Below the pieces are notes generated by a model that was not told where the DNA came from, did no database searches, and was given only the letters and a program-made list of their open reading frames with translations. Source: Flavobacterium foetidum (GTDB lineage: Bacteria > Bacteroidota > Bacteroidia > Flavobacteriales > Flavobacteriaceae). From it: DNA of 64,000 bases. Below are positions 25,559 through 34,796 of the stretch, piece by piece. Location of the stretch: the NCBI RefSeq assembly GCF_004634245.1, contig NZ_SJTF01000008.1, positions 62,001-126,000 of the forward strand, given 5' to 3'. How positions within the stretch are numbered: position 1 is the first letter of the stretch; every line of letters begins with the position of its first letter. The position numbers and the translations under genes are program-made.

Positions 25559-27958
25559 ATGAAAAACTCACAACTAACCGCACTGTTTTCTGCTTTTCTA
25601 TTTGGATGCGTTCTTACGCCAAAAGCATCAGCTCAAATTCAAAATGCAGATGTGTTGAACGCACCAATCGATATCAGCAAAGATTTTCAGAACTATCTGA
25701 ATACTTTTTATTTCGCAGACGAATTGGCTTCTTTTGATCCTGCAACAGGAAAAGGAACCATCAAATATCTGCGATACAATTATAAAACACGTCAGGCTTT
25801 CAACAACATGATGATGAAACCAGATGTGGAAAAAGCAAACGAATTCCCAACAACAGAATACGCAGAATCTCCTGTTCTGCCATTCGAAATTCAGTTTGTT
25901 TCAGATAGAACCCTTCGTATCAAAACGACTTCTGGACCGCAGTTTCATCCACAAAAAGAGTCTTTAATGTTGGTTGACGGCGTTGCGCCAAATCACCCAG
26001 AATTATGGAAATATGCTAAAATTGAAGGCGGTCACAGTTATACAAGCAAACACGGTAGAGTTGAAATTTTGACAAAACCATGGCACGTAAAAATCTACGA
26101 TGAAAAAGGAAAATTGCTGACAAGTACACTTCACGATACCGATTTTAAAAACACATACACGCCAACACTTCCGTTTTCTTATGTACGTAGAAACAGCGAT
26201 TATTCAAGAAGTATGGGCGCGGCTTTCAGCTTAGAGCCAGACGAAAAAATATTTGGTTGCGGTGAATCATTCACACAATTCAATAAACGCGGACAAAAAG
26301 TAGTTTTATGGACGGATGATGCGAACGGAATCCAAAATGAAACGATGTACAAACCGATTCCGTTTTACATGAGCAGTCGTGGATACGGAGTTTTTATGCA
26401 TCATTCAACTCCAATTACTGTGGACTTCGGAAAATATTTTTCAAGCGCCAACGAAATGTACATTGGAGACGACGAAGCTGATTTGTTTTTCTTCATTGGA
26501 GAACCAAAAGACATTTTAGATCAATATACCAATTTGACAGGAAAAGCGGCTATGCCGCCACTTTGGTCTTTCGGTTTCTGGATGAGCCGTATTACGTATT
26601 TCTCAGAAAAAGAAGGGCGTGATGTAGCAAGAGATTTACGTAAATATAAAATCCCAACTGATGTTATTCACTTTGATACTGGTTGGTTTGATGTAGATTG
26701 GAGAAATAATTACGAGTTTGCAAAATCTCGCTTCCCAGATGCAACTAAAATGATGGCTGATTTAAAGAGAGATGGTTTCCAGGTTTGTCTTTGGCAATTA
26801 CCATATTTCACACCAAAGAATACTTTGTTTCCTGAAATCATGGATAAAAATTTAGCCGTAAGAGACAGAAAAGGAAATCTTCCTTACGAAGATGCCGTTT
26901 TGGATTTCTCAAACCCTGAAACCATTTCTTGGTACCAAGGAAAATTGAAAAAGTTATTTGATGAAGGCGTTGCTGTTTTCAAAGTAGATTTTGGAGAAGC
27001 GGCACCGCCAGACGGAATTTACCATTCTGGAAGAACTGGTTTCTATGAACACAATTTATATCCGTTACGATATAATAAAGCAGTTGCAGAAATCACGCAG
27101 AAAGAAAAAGGATACACTTTAATCTGGGCAAGAAGTACTTGGGCAGGATCTCAGCGTTATCCGTTACATTGGGGAGGCGATTCTGAAACTACAAACGGAG
27201 CGATGTCGGCAGAATTACGCGGCGGACTTTCATTAGGATTAAGCGGATTCAGTTTCTGGAGTCATGACGTTGGAGGTTTCGCAACAAAATCTCCTGAGAA
27301 TATTTACAGAAGATGGACGCCATTCGGAATGTTTACTTCGCACGTGAGAAGCCACGGAGAACCGCCTCGCGAACCTTGGTTGTACAGCAAAGAATTTTTA
27401 GAAGGATTTAGAAAAGCTGATAATATGCGTTACGAATTAATGCCATACATCTACGCTCAAGCGAAAGAAAGTTCTCAAAAAGGATTGCCAATGATGCGCG
27501 CATTATTTGTAGAATATCCAAACGACCCAGGCGCTTGGTTAGTCGATAATCAATATTTATTCGGGTCAAGCATGTTGGTTGCACCGCTTTTTGAAGAAGT
27601 TGAGGAAAGAGATGTTTACCTTCCAGAAGGAACTTGGATTGATTACCAAACTAAAAAAGTGTACCAATCTGGATGGCATAAAATCAAAGCAGGTGAAGTG
27701 CCAATCGTAGTTTTAGTAAAAGACGGAACTGCAGTTCCACACATAGGTTTAGCGCAGTCCACAAAAGATATGGATTGGACTAAATTAACATTAAAAGTAT
27801 TTGCAAGCGACAAAACCACTTCGGCAACAGCCAAAGTATTTTTACCAGAAGGAGATGCTGTACAAGAAATAAAAGTGAACAAAAGCGGAAACAATTTTGA
27901 TGTAGCAGCAAATCCATTAAATGGAAAAACCACTTTTAAAACTGAGTGGGCAAAATAA
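25559..27958 (+). CDS. GH31 alpha-xylosidase
   Basis: 799 residues with a Sec signal peptide (about 1-25, ending ASAQIQ). N-terminal beta-sandwich, then the GH31 barrel with FGCGESFTQFNKRGQ, the nucleophile Asp in FKVDFGEAAPP (about 476) and the acid/base Asp in LHWGGDSETTN (about 540), then C-terminal beta domains. KVDFGE and the HWGGD spacing match YicI-type alpha-xylosidases more than alpha-glucosidases (which have DxNE or DMNE). It would remove alpha-1,6-xylose from xyloglucan oligosaccharides in the periplasm. Confidence 0.9.
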   Translation: MKNSQLTALFSAFLFGCVLTPKASAQIQNADVLNAPIDISKDFQNYLNTFYFADELASFDPATGKGTIKYLRYNYKTRQAFNNMMMKPDVEKANEFPTTEYAESPVLPFEIQFVSDRTLRIKTTSGPQFHPQKESLMLVDGVAPNHPELWKYAKIEGGHSYTSKHGRVEILTKPWHVKIYDEKGKLLTSTLHDTDFKNTYTPTLPFSYVRRNSDYSRSMGAAFSLEPDEKIFGCGESFTQFNKRGQKVVLWTDDANGIQNETMYKPIPFYMSSRGYGVFMHHSTPITVDFGKYFSSANEMYIGDDEADLFFFIGEPKDILDQYTNLTGKAAMPPLWSFGFWMSRITYFSEKEGRDVARDLRKYKIPTDVIHFDTGWFDVDWRNNYEFAKSRFPDATKMMADLKRDGFQVCLWQLPYFTPKNTLFPEIMDKNLAVRDRKGNLPYEDAVLDFSNPETISWYQGKLKKLFDEGVAVFKVDFGEAAPPDGIYHSGRTGFYEHNLYPLRYNKAVAEITQKEKGYTLIWARSTWAGSQRYPLHWGGDSETTNGAMSAELRGGLSLGLSGFSFWSHDVGGFATKSPENIYRRWTPFGMFTSHVRSHGEPPREPWLYSKEFLEGFRKADNMRYELMPYIYAQAKESSQKGLPMMRALFVEYPNDPGAWLVDNQYLFGSSMLVAPLFEEVEERDVYLPEGTWIDYQTKKVYQSGWHKIKAGEVPIVVLVKDGTAVPHIGLAQSTKDMDWTKLTLKVFASDKTTSATAKVFLPEGDAVQEIKVNKSGNNFDVAANPLNGKTTFKTEWAK

Positions 27959-27967
27959 AGTAAGTCT

Positions 27968-28026
27968 GCCACGAATTACACGAATTAACACAAATTTGAT
28001 TCGTGGAAATTAGTGTAATTCGTGGC
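27968..28026. repeat. CCACGAATTACAC palindrome
   Basis: 14-bp perfect arms (27968-27981, 28013-28026) enclose an internal CACGAATT/AATTCGTG. A partial copy lies at 28280-28310 and a degenerate one at 60873-60919. It follows the GH31 stop by 9 bp and could stabilise its 3' end. Confidence 0.7.
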
Positions 28027-28036
28027 AAAATATATA

Positions 28037-28095
28037 GCCACAGATTACACAGATTAAAAGGATTAAAATCTGCTTAAATCTGTTTAATCTGTGTG
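28037..28095. repeat. CCACAGATTACACAG palindrome
   Basis: An imperfect inverted repeat built from CACAGATTAAA and TTTAATCTGTGTG, clearly related in layout to the CCACGAATT element just before it. Confidence 0.6.
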
Positions 28096-28104
28096 AAAAA
28101 AAAA

Positions 28105-28250
28105 TTAAACACATAGAGACATAGATTTATTGTTTGTGAATAAAGAAATTGGAAAGAAACTAGTTTCTCACACATAGAAGCTATGTGAATTTAAACAAGT
28201 CAAACGCCTCTTTTTAAAGATTCCAATAAGCTATGATTCTATGTGTTAAA
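28105..28250. repeat. TTTAAACACATAG element (MITE-like), copy A
   Basis: 146 bp with terminal inverted repeats (TTAAACACATAGAGACATAG at the left; a TATGATTCTATGTG-type right end). Inside is GAAACTAGTTTCTCACACATAG and ACGCCTCTTT. It fills the GH31/GH97 gap, one of five copies in the window. Confidence 0.75.
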
Positions 28251-28330
28251 AAAGTTAGCAACAAGTAGCACAAATTTAATTCGTGGAAATTCGTGCAATT
28301 CGTGGCAAAAAAAACATAATACCAAAAAAC

Positions 28331-30337
28331 ATGAAAAACTATCTAATTCTCCCAGCCGTACTGTTTTCAATGACAATCGGCTACAGCCAAAAAACGAAGA
28401 ATGCTTACGAATTAGCATCGCCAAACGGAAAAAACAAAATCAAATTTGAGCTCGTAAAAAATGCTCCAAAATATGCCGTTTCTCACGGAAAGACAGAAGT
28501 AATTACTCCATCTGACATGGGATTTGTATTGAAAGGAAATGAAGACTTAAGCACAAACTTCGAAATCAAAGGAGCCAAAACTTCTACGTTTGACGAAACT
28601 TGGGAGCAAGTTTGGGGAGAAAAGAAAAACATCAGAAATCACTATAATCAATTGGTAGTCGATTTACAGCAGAAAACTGGAAACAAAAGAAAATTACAAA
28701 TCCAGTTTCGTGCTTTCGATGACGGAGTAGCTTTTAGATATGTTTATCCAAAACAAAATGTAAAAGACAGTATTTTCATCATGGATGAAAAAACAACTTT
28801 CAACTTAAAAGAAGACGGAAAAGCGTGGTGGATTCCTGCCAACAGAGAAAACCGCGACGAATATTTGTTCAAAGATGCGCCAGTAAGTACGCTTGATACG
28901 GTTTTGACTCCACTAACAATCGAAAGCAAAAGCGGATTGGCTTTAAGTTTCCACGAAGCAAACTTGTACGATTTTGCAAGTATGACTTTGGTAAATACAA
29001 AAGGAACAGAATTAAAATCAGACTTAGTGCCATGGGCTGATGGTGTAAAAGTTCGTGTGAAAGATTCGTTTACTTCATCTTGGAGAACGATTCAAATTGG
29101 AGAAAATCCAGGAGAATTGATTACTTCTTATTTGGTTTTAAACTTGAATGAGCCAAACAAATTAAAGAATACAAACAGCTATTTCAAACCCTATAAATAT
29201 TTAGGAATCTGGTGGGGAATGCATATCGGAAAATATACTTTCTGGGAAAGCGACAAACAAGGCGCAACGACAAAACATGCCGAAGAATATATCGATTTCA
29301 CAGCAAAAGAAGGTTTTCACCATTTATTAATCGAAGGATGGAACAAAGGTTGGACGCCAGGTTGGTATGAAAACCGTATGCACATGTTCAGCTTCACGAA
29401 AAATGCTGATAATTTCGACTTAGAAAAAGTAGTAGAATACGGCAAGAAAAAGAACATCGAATTAATCGGTTACCACGAAACGGGGTCCAATTTAATTAAC
29501 TATTTAAAACAAGTTGACGAAGGTTTTGCTTTATACAAAAAACTAGGAATTCATACGGTAAAAATTGGTCACGTAGGTTCTAAATTGAATATGAAACAAA
29601 TGCATTTTGGGCAATTTGGTGTAAACTATTTCAGATATATTTTAGAAAAAGCGGCGCAATACGATTTGGCGGTTTTATACCACGAATCAATTAAAGATAC
29701 CGGAGAAAGAAGAACGTATCCAAACATGGTTTCAAGAGAAGCAGCGCGCGGACAAGAATACAATGCTTGGAGCGAAGGAAATCCGCCAAACCATTTAAGT
29801 ATTATTCCGTTTACGAGATTGCTTTCAGGACCAATGGATTTCACGCCTGGAATTTTTGATGTCGAGGTAAAACAAGGTTATCCAGGAAAGAGAATTCAGG
29901 GAACGGTTGGTCAGCAATTGGCATTGTACGTAACAATTTATTCTCCGATTCAAATGTTGGCTGACCTTCCAGAAAACTATGAAGGAAAACCAGCATTGCA
30001 ATTTTTAAAATACGTTCCGACCGATTGGGAAGACACTAAAATCTTAGAAGGTAAAATTGGCGAATACATCACAACAGCAAGAAAAGACAGAAACAGCGCG
30101 GATTGGTATTTAGGAACTTTGACAAACGAAAAACCAAGAAATGTTGAGGTTTCATTATCATTCTTAGATTCTAATGCGACTTATGAAGCACAGATTTATG
30201 TAGATGCCGAAGGAACAGACCAAACGCACAATCCAGAAGCGGTTGCAATTTCTAAGAAAACAGTAAAAGCTTCAGATAAATTACAATTAAAATTAGGCGG
30301 TGCTGGCGGTGGAGCAGTGAGATTCAAGAAATTGTAA
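28331..30337 (+). CDS. GH97 glycosidase, inverting (SusB-like) residue set
   Basis: 668 residues from the ATG at 28331; the earlier in-frame ATG at 28283 lies in repeat DNA and would add residues before the signal peptide (MKNYLILPAVLFSMTIGYSQ). The N-terminal super-sandwich is followed by a TIM barrel. Key segments: IGYHETGSN (Glu about 383), VKIGHVGSK, YHESIKDTGERRTYPN (Glu about 452) and REAARGQEYN (Glu about 474). In retaining GH97 alpha-galactosidases an Asp nucleophile stands in the VKIDF-like strand; here it is VKIGH, as in SusB-type inverting alpha-glucosidases. This is odd in a xyloglucan locus, where no alpha-glucose is expected. Confidence 0.88.
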   Translation: MKNYLILPAVLFSMTIGYSQKTKNAYELASPNGKNKIKFELVKNAPKYAVSHGKTEVITPSDMGFVLKGNEDLSTNFEIKGAKTSTFDETWEQVWGEKKNIRNHYNQLVVDLQQKTGNKRKLQIQFRAFDDGVAFRYVYPKQNVKDSIFIMDEKTTFNLKEDGKAWWIPANRENRDEYLFKDAPVSTLDTVLTPLTIESKSGLALSFHEANLYDFASMTLVNTKGTELKSDLVPWADGVKVRVKDSFTSSWRTIQIGENPGELITSYLVLNLNEPNKLKNTNSYFKPYKYLGIWWGMHIGKYTFWESDKQGATTKHAEEYIDFTAKEGFHHLLIEGWNKGWTPGWYENRMHMFSFTKNADNFDLEKVVEYGKKKNIELIGYHETGSNLINYLKQVDEGFALYKKLGIHTVKIGHVGSKLNMKQMHFGQFGVNYFRYILEKAAQYDLAVLYHESIKDTGERRTYPNMVSREAARGQEYNAWSEGNPPNHLSIIPFTRLLSGPMDFTPGIFDVEVKQGYPGKRIQGTVGQQLALYVTIYSPIQMLADLPENYEGKPALQFLKYVPTDWEDTKILEGKIGEYITTARKDRNSADWYLGTLTNEKPRNVEVSLSFLDSNATYEAQIYVDAEGTDQTHNPEAVAISKKTVKASDKLQLKLGGAGGGAVRFKKL

Positions 30338-30380
30338 TTTGGGTTAGAAGCTAAGAGTTAGAGGTTAAATGTTAGATGTT

Positions 30381-30413
30381 AAACCCGACAGGTTTTTAAA
30401 ACCTGTCGGGTTT
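30381..30413. repeat. AAACCCGACAGG hairpin
   Basis: A nearly perfect hairpin (AAACCCGACAGGTTT..AAACCTGTCGGGTTT) 44 bp after the GH97 stop. A second copy after GH95 (41047-41077) ends in a T-run and works as a terminator. Confidence 0.6.
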
Positions 30414-30434
30414 GGTAACGCAACTATTAAGTAT

Positions 30435-30546
30435 CCTAACAGGTTTCTAAAATCTATTAGGTATTCAAATATTACGTCACAGCTAAATAGTTATTTTAAA
30501 TAGGAAAAAATAATAAATACCTAACAGGTTTTGGAAACCTGTTAGG
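30435..30546. repeat. Paired-hairpin repeat, pair 2
   Basis: Left copy 30435-30461 (degenerate) and right copy 30520-30546 (perfect CCTAACAGGTTTTGG..-type hairpin) bracket a 58-bp AT-rich spacer. It lies 19 bp before the GH39 start. Confidence 0.75.
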
Positions 30547-30565
30547 ATAACAAAACCATTTTCAG

Positions 30566-32131
30566 ATGAAAAAACTTTTAATACTAGCAGGAGTTTTATT
30601 TATTTCAATCTATTCGTTTGGGCAAAATGCAAACAGAATCATAAAAGTCGATTTCAAAAAAGAAGCAGGAAAACTAAACACCATGTTCAAAGAATGCATT
30701 GGTGCCGGAAGAGCAAACGAAGGACTTCGTGCAGATTGGCAGCAGCAATTGGCAATGGTCAAAAAAGAATGCGATTTTAAATACCTCCGCTTTCATGGTT
30801 TATTGACAGATGATATGGCGATTTACCGTGAAGACGAAAAAGGAAATCCAGAATACAATTACCAATATGTAGATGTTCTGTTCGATTTTATTGTAAGTCT
30901 GAAAATGAAACCTTTCGTTGAATTAGGTTTTATGCCTAATGCCTTGGCAAGCGGAAAAGAAACCATTTTTTGGTGGCGCGGCAACGTAACGCCTCCAAAA
31001 GATTATAAAAAATGGGAAGATTTAATTCGAAATCTAACTGCGCATTTTAAGAAACGTTATGGAGACGAAGAAGTAAAAACTTGGTATTTTGAAGTGTGGA
31101 ATGAGCCTAACTTATCGCCAGGCTTTTGGAGCAGTACACAAGATGAATATTATAAATTATACGATTATGCTGTGCGTGGCGTGAAAGCGGTAAATCCAGC
31201 GTATAAAGTCGGCGGACCAGCAACAGCGGGTGCGGCGTGGGTTCCTGAAACCATTGCTTTTTGTGCAAAGAATAATGTTCCGATTGATTTTATTTCGACG
31301 CATGCTTACGGAGTAAAACATGGCTATTTGGACGAATTCGGAACTTCTGGAACTATTTTAAGTAAAGATGAATTTAGCGTAAGCGGCGAAGTTCTAAATT
31401 CACGCAAACAGATTACAGAATCGGCTAAACCAAATCTGGAGTTGCATTATACAGAATGGAGTTCTTCTTATACCCCAGCAGACCCAATTCACGACAGTTA
31501 TCATTCAGCAGCATATATTTTGCAGAAATTAAAACAAGTCGGCAATGAGGCAAACTCCATGTCGTATTGGGTTTTTACCGATATTTTTGAAGAAGCTGGG
31601 CCAAGATTTACGCCTTTTCACGGCGGTTTCGGATTATTGAATACGCAGGGAATTAAAAAGCCAGCTTATTTCTCTTATTATTTAATGAATAAATTGGGAG
31701 AAACTGAACTTCAAAATTCTGATAAAAATTCTTGGGTAAGCAAAGACAAAAATAGCAATGTTCAGGTTTTATTATGGGATTTTACCAATACACATCCCGG
31801 CGATAAAGAACTCAATCAGACGTATTACATAAAAGACCTTCCATCAAAAGAAAAAGGAAAAGTAAAAGTTGAAATTGATGGAATGCAGAAAGGAAAATAC
31901 GTCTTAGAAATTTATAAAGTGGGTTACAAAGAAAATGACGCTTACGCGGATTATTTAGCCATGAATAAACCGAGTCAGTTGACACGTGAGCAAGTCAATT
32001 CGATAAAAGAAAAAAATAACGGAGCACCGATTTTAACAGAAAAAATAACAATTGACGGAAAAGGCACTTTCAGCAAAGAATTTAAAATCAATGAAAATGA
32101 TGTTGTCATGCTGAATTTAATCAAGCAATAG
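30566..32131 (+). CDS. GH39 beta-xylosidase-like glycosidase
   Basis: 521 residues with a Sec signal (about 1-20, IYSFGQ). The GH39 TIM barrel shows FKECIGAGRANEG, YLRFHGLLTDDM, the acid/base Glu in FEVWNEPNLS (about 180), and the nucleophile Glu in LHYTEWSSSY (about 296). A C-terminal beta domain ends NENDVVMLNLIKQ. Known GH39 enzymes cleave beta-xylosides, alpha-iduronides and some arabinosides. It is not a standard xyloglucan enzyme; it may act on xylose-containing side chains or on a second hemicellulose such as xylan. Confidence 0.88.
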   Translation: MKKLLILAGVLFISIYSFGQNANRIIKVDFKKEAGKLNTMFKECIGAGRANEGLRADWQQQLAMVKKECDFKYLRFHGLLTDDMAIYREDEKGNPEYNYQYVDVLFDFIVSLKMKPFVELGFMPNALASGKETIFWWRGNVTPPKDYKKWEDLIRNLTAHFKKRYGDEEVKTWYFEVWNEPNLSPGFWSSTQDEYYKLYDYAVRGVKAVNPAYKVGGPATAGAAWVPETIAFCAKNNVPIDFISTHAYGVKHGYLDEFGTSGTILSKDEFSVSGEVLNSRKQITESAKPNLELHYTEWSSSYTPADPIHDSYHSAAYILQKLKQVGNEANSMSYWVFTDIFEEAGPRFTPFHGGFGLLNTQGIKKPAYFSYYLMNKLGETELQNSDKNSWVSKDKNSNVQVLLWDFTNTHPGDKELNQTYYIKDLPSKEKGKVKVEIDGMQKGKYVLEIYKVGYKENDAYADYLAMNKPSQLTREQVNSIKEKNNGAPILTEKITIDGKGTFSKEFKINENDVVMLNLIKQ

Positions 32132-32140
32132 CAAAATTAA

Positions 32141-32282
32141 TTTAAACACATAGAAACATTGATTTTTATTGCTTCTGTTTAAGATTACAAAAAAAGCAAG
32201 CTTTAACACATAGTTCTATGTGCATTATTCTCAGTGAAACGCCTTTTGTAAGTAACTAAAAGCTATGTTTCTATGTGTTAAA
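32141..32282. repeat. TTTAAACACATAG element, copy B
   Basis: 142 bp, starting 10 bp after the GH39 stop. Left end TTTAAACACATAGAAACA, right end CTATGTTTCTATGTGTTA, inner AACGCCTTTT. It fills the first half of the GH39/GH3 gap; the rest (32283-32408) shows nothing recognisable. Confidence 0.75.
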
Positions 32283-32408
32283 TAATTTCACACAATGACT
32301 AAACAATAAATCGAGAGAAAACCACAAACATAAAATAATATTAACTGCATTTAAAGATGATGCGTGAGGAAATCAAAAATCTTTAAATCAAAAAACACCT
32401 AATTATCT

Positions 32409-34646
32409 ATGAAAAACAAAATGATATACCTTTCGGCAGCTTTGGTTTTTGCATTGTTTACTTCATGTAAAAATGAGACACAGACTTCGGGTTCGAATTC
32501 GGCGGAGACCGAAGAATACATCGGAAAAGAAATAAGCACTGAACATGACGCAGAAATCGACAAACTGATTTCACAGATGACATTGGAAGAAAAAGTAGGA
32601 ATGCTTCACGGAAACAGTATGTTTGCCAACGCAGGCGTAAAACGTTTAGGAATTCCCGAATTAAAAATGGCCGATGGTCCGCTGGGAGTTCGTGAGGAAA
32701 TCTCGAGAGACAATTGGGCTCCGGCTGGCTGGACAAACGATTTTGCGACTTATTATCCTGCAGGAGGTGCTTTGGCCGCAACTTGGAACGCTGAAATGGC
32801 GCATACTTTTGGAACCAGTTTAGGAGAAGAATTACGTGCAAGAGACAAAGACATGTTGCTTTCGCCAGCCATCAATATGGTAAGAACACCGCTCGGAGGA
32901 AGAACCTATGAATACATGTCGGAAGACCCATTTTTGAACAAAAAAATCGCCGTGCCTTTGATTGTGGGTTTACAGGAAAAAGACGTAATGGCTTGCGTAA
33001 AACACTACGCGGCTAACAATCAGGAAACGAATCGTGATTTTGTAGATGTACAAATTGACGAGCGTACACTTCGCGAAATTTATCTTCCTGCTTTCGAAGC
33101 TTCGGTAAAAGAAGCCAAAGCGTATAGCATTATGGGCGCTTACAATAAATTCAGAGGTGAATATTTATGTGAGAACGATTATATGCTCAATAAAATCCTT
33201 CGTGACGAATGGGGATTCAAAGGAATCGTAGTTTCAGATTGGGCAGCGGTGCATTCCACTGCAAAAGCATTGAAAAATGGTTTGGATATTGAAATGGGAA
33301 CACCAAAGCCTTTCAATGAATTTTTCTTAGCCGATAAATTAATTGCTGCGGTTAAATCTGGTGAAGTTTCTGAGAAAGAAATCGATTTGCATGTAAAAAG
33401 AATTTTAAGAACATTGTTTCAAGTTAAAGCAATGGGAGGCGGAACTCGTGCTAAAGGAAGCATTGCAACCGAAGCGCATTACCAAGACGCTTACAAAATT
33501 GCTGCAGAAGCAATCGTTTTGTTGAAAAATGAAAATAATGCACTTCCGCTAAAATTGGACGGAGTTAAATCTATCGCCGTTATCGGAAATAATGCGACAA
33601 AGAAAAATGCTCTTGGCGGATTTGGTGCGGGTGTTAAAACAAAAAGAGAAGTTACGCCTTTGGAAGGTCTTAAAAACAGATTGCCTTCATCAGTAAAAAT
33701 CAATTATGCTGAAGGATATTTAGAGCGTTATGATGAGAAAAACAAAGGAAACTTAGGAAATATCACAGCAAACGGACCAGTTACCATCGACAAATTAGAC
33801 GATGCAAAAGTTAAGGAAGCGGTAGAAGCCGCTAAAAACTCAGATATAGCCATCATTTTTGCGGGTTCAAATCGTGATTACGAAACAGAAGCTTCAGATA
33901 GAAGAGATTTACACTTGCCTTTTGGACAAGAAGAATTAATCAAAAAAGTATTGGCTGTAAATCCAAAAACAATTGTGGTGATGATTGCCGGAGCGCCTTT
34001 TGATATTAATGAAGTGAGCCAAAAATCTTCTGCTTTAGTCTGGAGCTGGTTTAACGGTTCTGAAGGTGGAAATGCTTTAGCCGATGTGATTTTAGGAAAA
34101 GTAAATCCGTCAGGAAAATTACCTTGGACAATGCCAAAACAATTGAAAGATTCTCCTGCCCACGCTACAAACAGTTTCCCCGGAGACAAAGCGGTTAATT
34201 ATGCAGAAGGAATTTTAATTGGATACCGCTGGTTTGATACTAAAAACGTAGCGCCGTTATATCCTTTTGGTTACGGATTATCCTACACCACTTTTGCGCT
34301 TGATAATGCAAAAGCAAATAAAGAATCATATGCTCAAAACGACGTAATTGAAGTTACAGTTGATGTTAAAAACACTGGAAAAGTAGACGGAAAAGAAGTA
34401 GTTCAATTGTACACTTCAAAATCGGATTCTAAAATTACCCGTGCAGCGCAAGAACTAAAAGGTTTCAAGAAAGTTGCTGTTAAGGCTGGAGGTTCAGAAA
34501 AAGTAACTATCAAAGTACCAGTTAAAGAATTGGCTTACTACGATGTTGCTTCTAAAAAATGGACAGTTGAACCAGGAAAATATACCATCAAATTGGGAAC
34601 TTCTTCAAGAGACATTAAAAAAGAGATTACAGTAACAATTAAGTAG
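32409..34646 (+). CDS. GH3 beta-glucosidase lipoprotein
   Basis: 745 residues with a lipobox Cys in VFALFTSCKNE (about 20). The (beta/alpha)8 domain has MADGPLGVR, SPAINMVRTPLGGRTYEYMSEDPFL, KHYAANNQETNRD and the nucleophile Asp in IVVSDWAAVH (about 277). The alpha/beta sandwich domain follows (IFAGSNRDYETEASDRRDLHLPFGQ), then a C-terminal Fn3-like domain (KNTGKVDGKEVVQLY). Lipid-anchored GH3 enzymes of xyloglucan loci remove glucose from the non-reducing ends once side chains are gone. Length and domain order are normal. Confidence 0.93.
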   Translation: MKNKMIYLSAALVFALFTSCKNETQTSGSNSAETEEYIGKEISTEHDAEIDKLISQMTLEEKVGMLHGNSMFANAGVKRLGIPELKMADGPLGVREEISRDNWAPAGWTNDFATYYPAGGALAATWNAEMAHTFGTSLGEELRARDKDMLLSPAINMVRTPLGGRTYEYMSEDPFLNKKIAVPLIVGLQEKDVMACVKHYAANNQETNRDFVDVQIDERTLREIYLPAFEASVKEAKAYSIMGAYNKFRGEYLCENDYMLNKILRDEWGFKGIVVSDWAAVHSTAKALKNGLDIEMGTPKPFNEFFLADKLIAAVKSGEVSEKEIDLHVKRILRTLFQVKAMGGGTRAKGSIATEAHYQDAYKIAAEAIVLLKNENNALPLKLDGVKSIAVIGNNATKKNALGGFGAGVKTKREVTPLEGLKNRLPSSVKINYAEGYLERYDEKNKGNLGNITANGPVTIDKLDDAKVKEAVEAAKNSDIAIIFAGSNRDYETEASDRRDLHLPFGQEELIKKVLAVNPKTIVVMIAGAPFDINEVSQKSSALVWSWFNGSEGGNALADVILGKVNPSGKLPWTMPKQLKDSPAHATNSFPGDKAVNYAEGILIGYRWFDTKNVAPLYPFGYGLSYTTFALDNAKANKESYAQNDVIEVTVDVKNTGKVDGKEVVQLYTSKSDSKITRAAQELKGFKKVAVKAGGSEKVTIKVPVKELAYYDVASKKWTVEPGKYTIKLGTSSRDIKKEITVTIK

Positions 34647-34653
34647 TCTTTTT

Positions 34654-34756
34654 AACCATATAAATAATTTAAGTTCATTTTGACTTTGCTTTAAACTTTG
34701 CGTCTTGCGAGATTAATTGAAGCTTGATTAAATGAACTTAAATTGCTTATATGGTT
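34654..34756. repeat. AACCATATAA inverted repeat, copy 1
   Basis: Outer arms AACCATATAA/TTATATGGTT (34654-34663, 34747-34756) and inner perfect 15-bp arms (34666-34680, 34730-34744). It begins 8 bp after the GH3 stop. Relatives lie before the esterase gene and after pheS. Confidence 0.75.
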
Positions 34757-34796
34757 ATTTTTTTAAGCCTATTTTGTAAAACTTAAACCAAACCAA

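Noticed and set aside
28283..28330. Upstream ATG for the GH97 gene
   Set aside because: The extra codons are repeat DNA and would put charged residues before the signal peptide.
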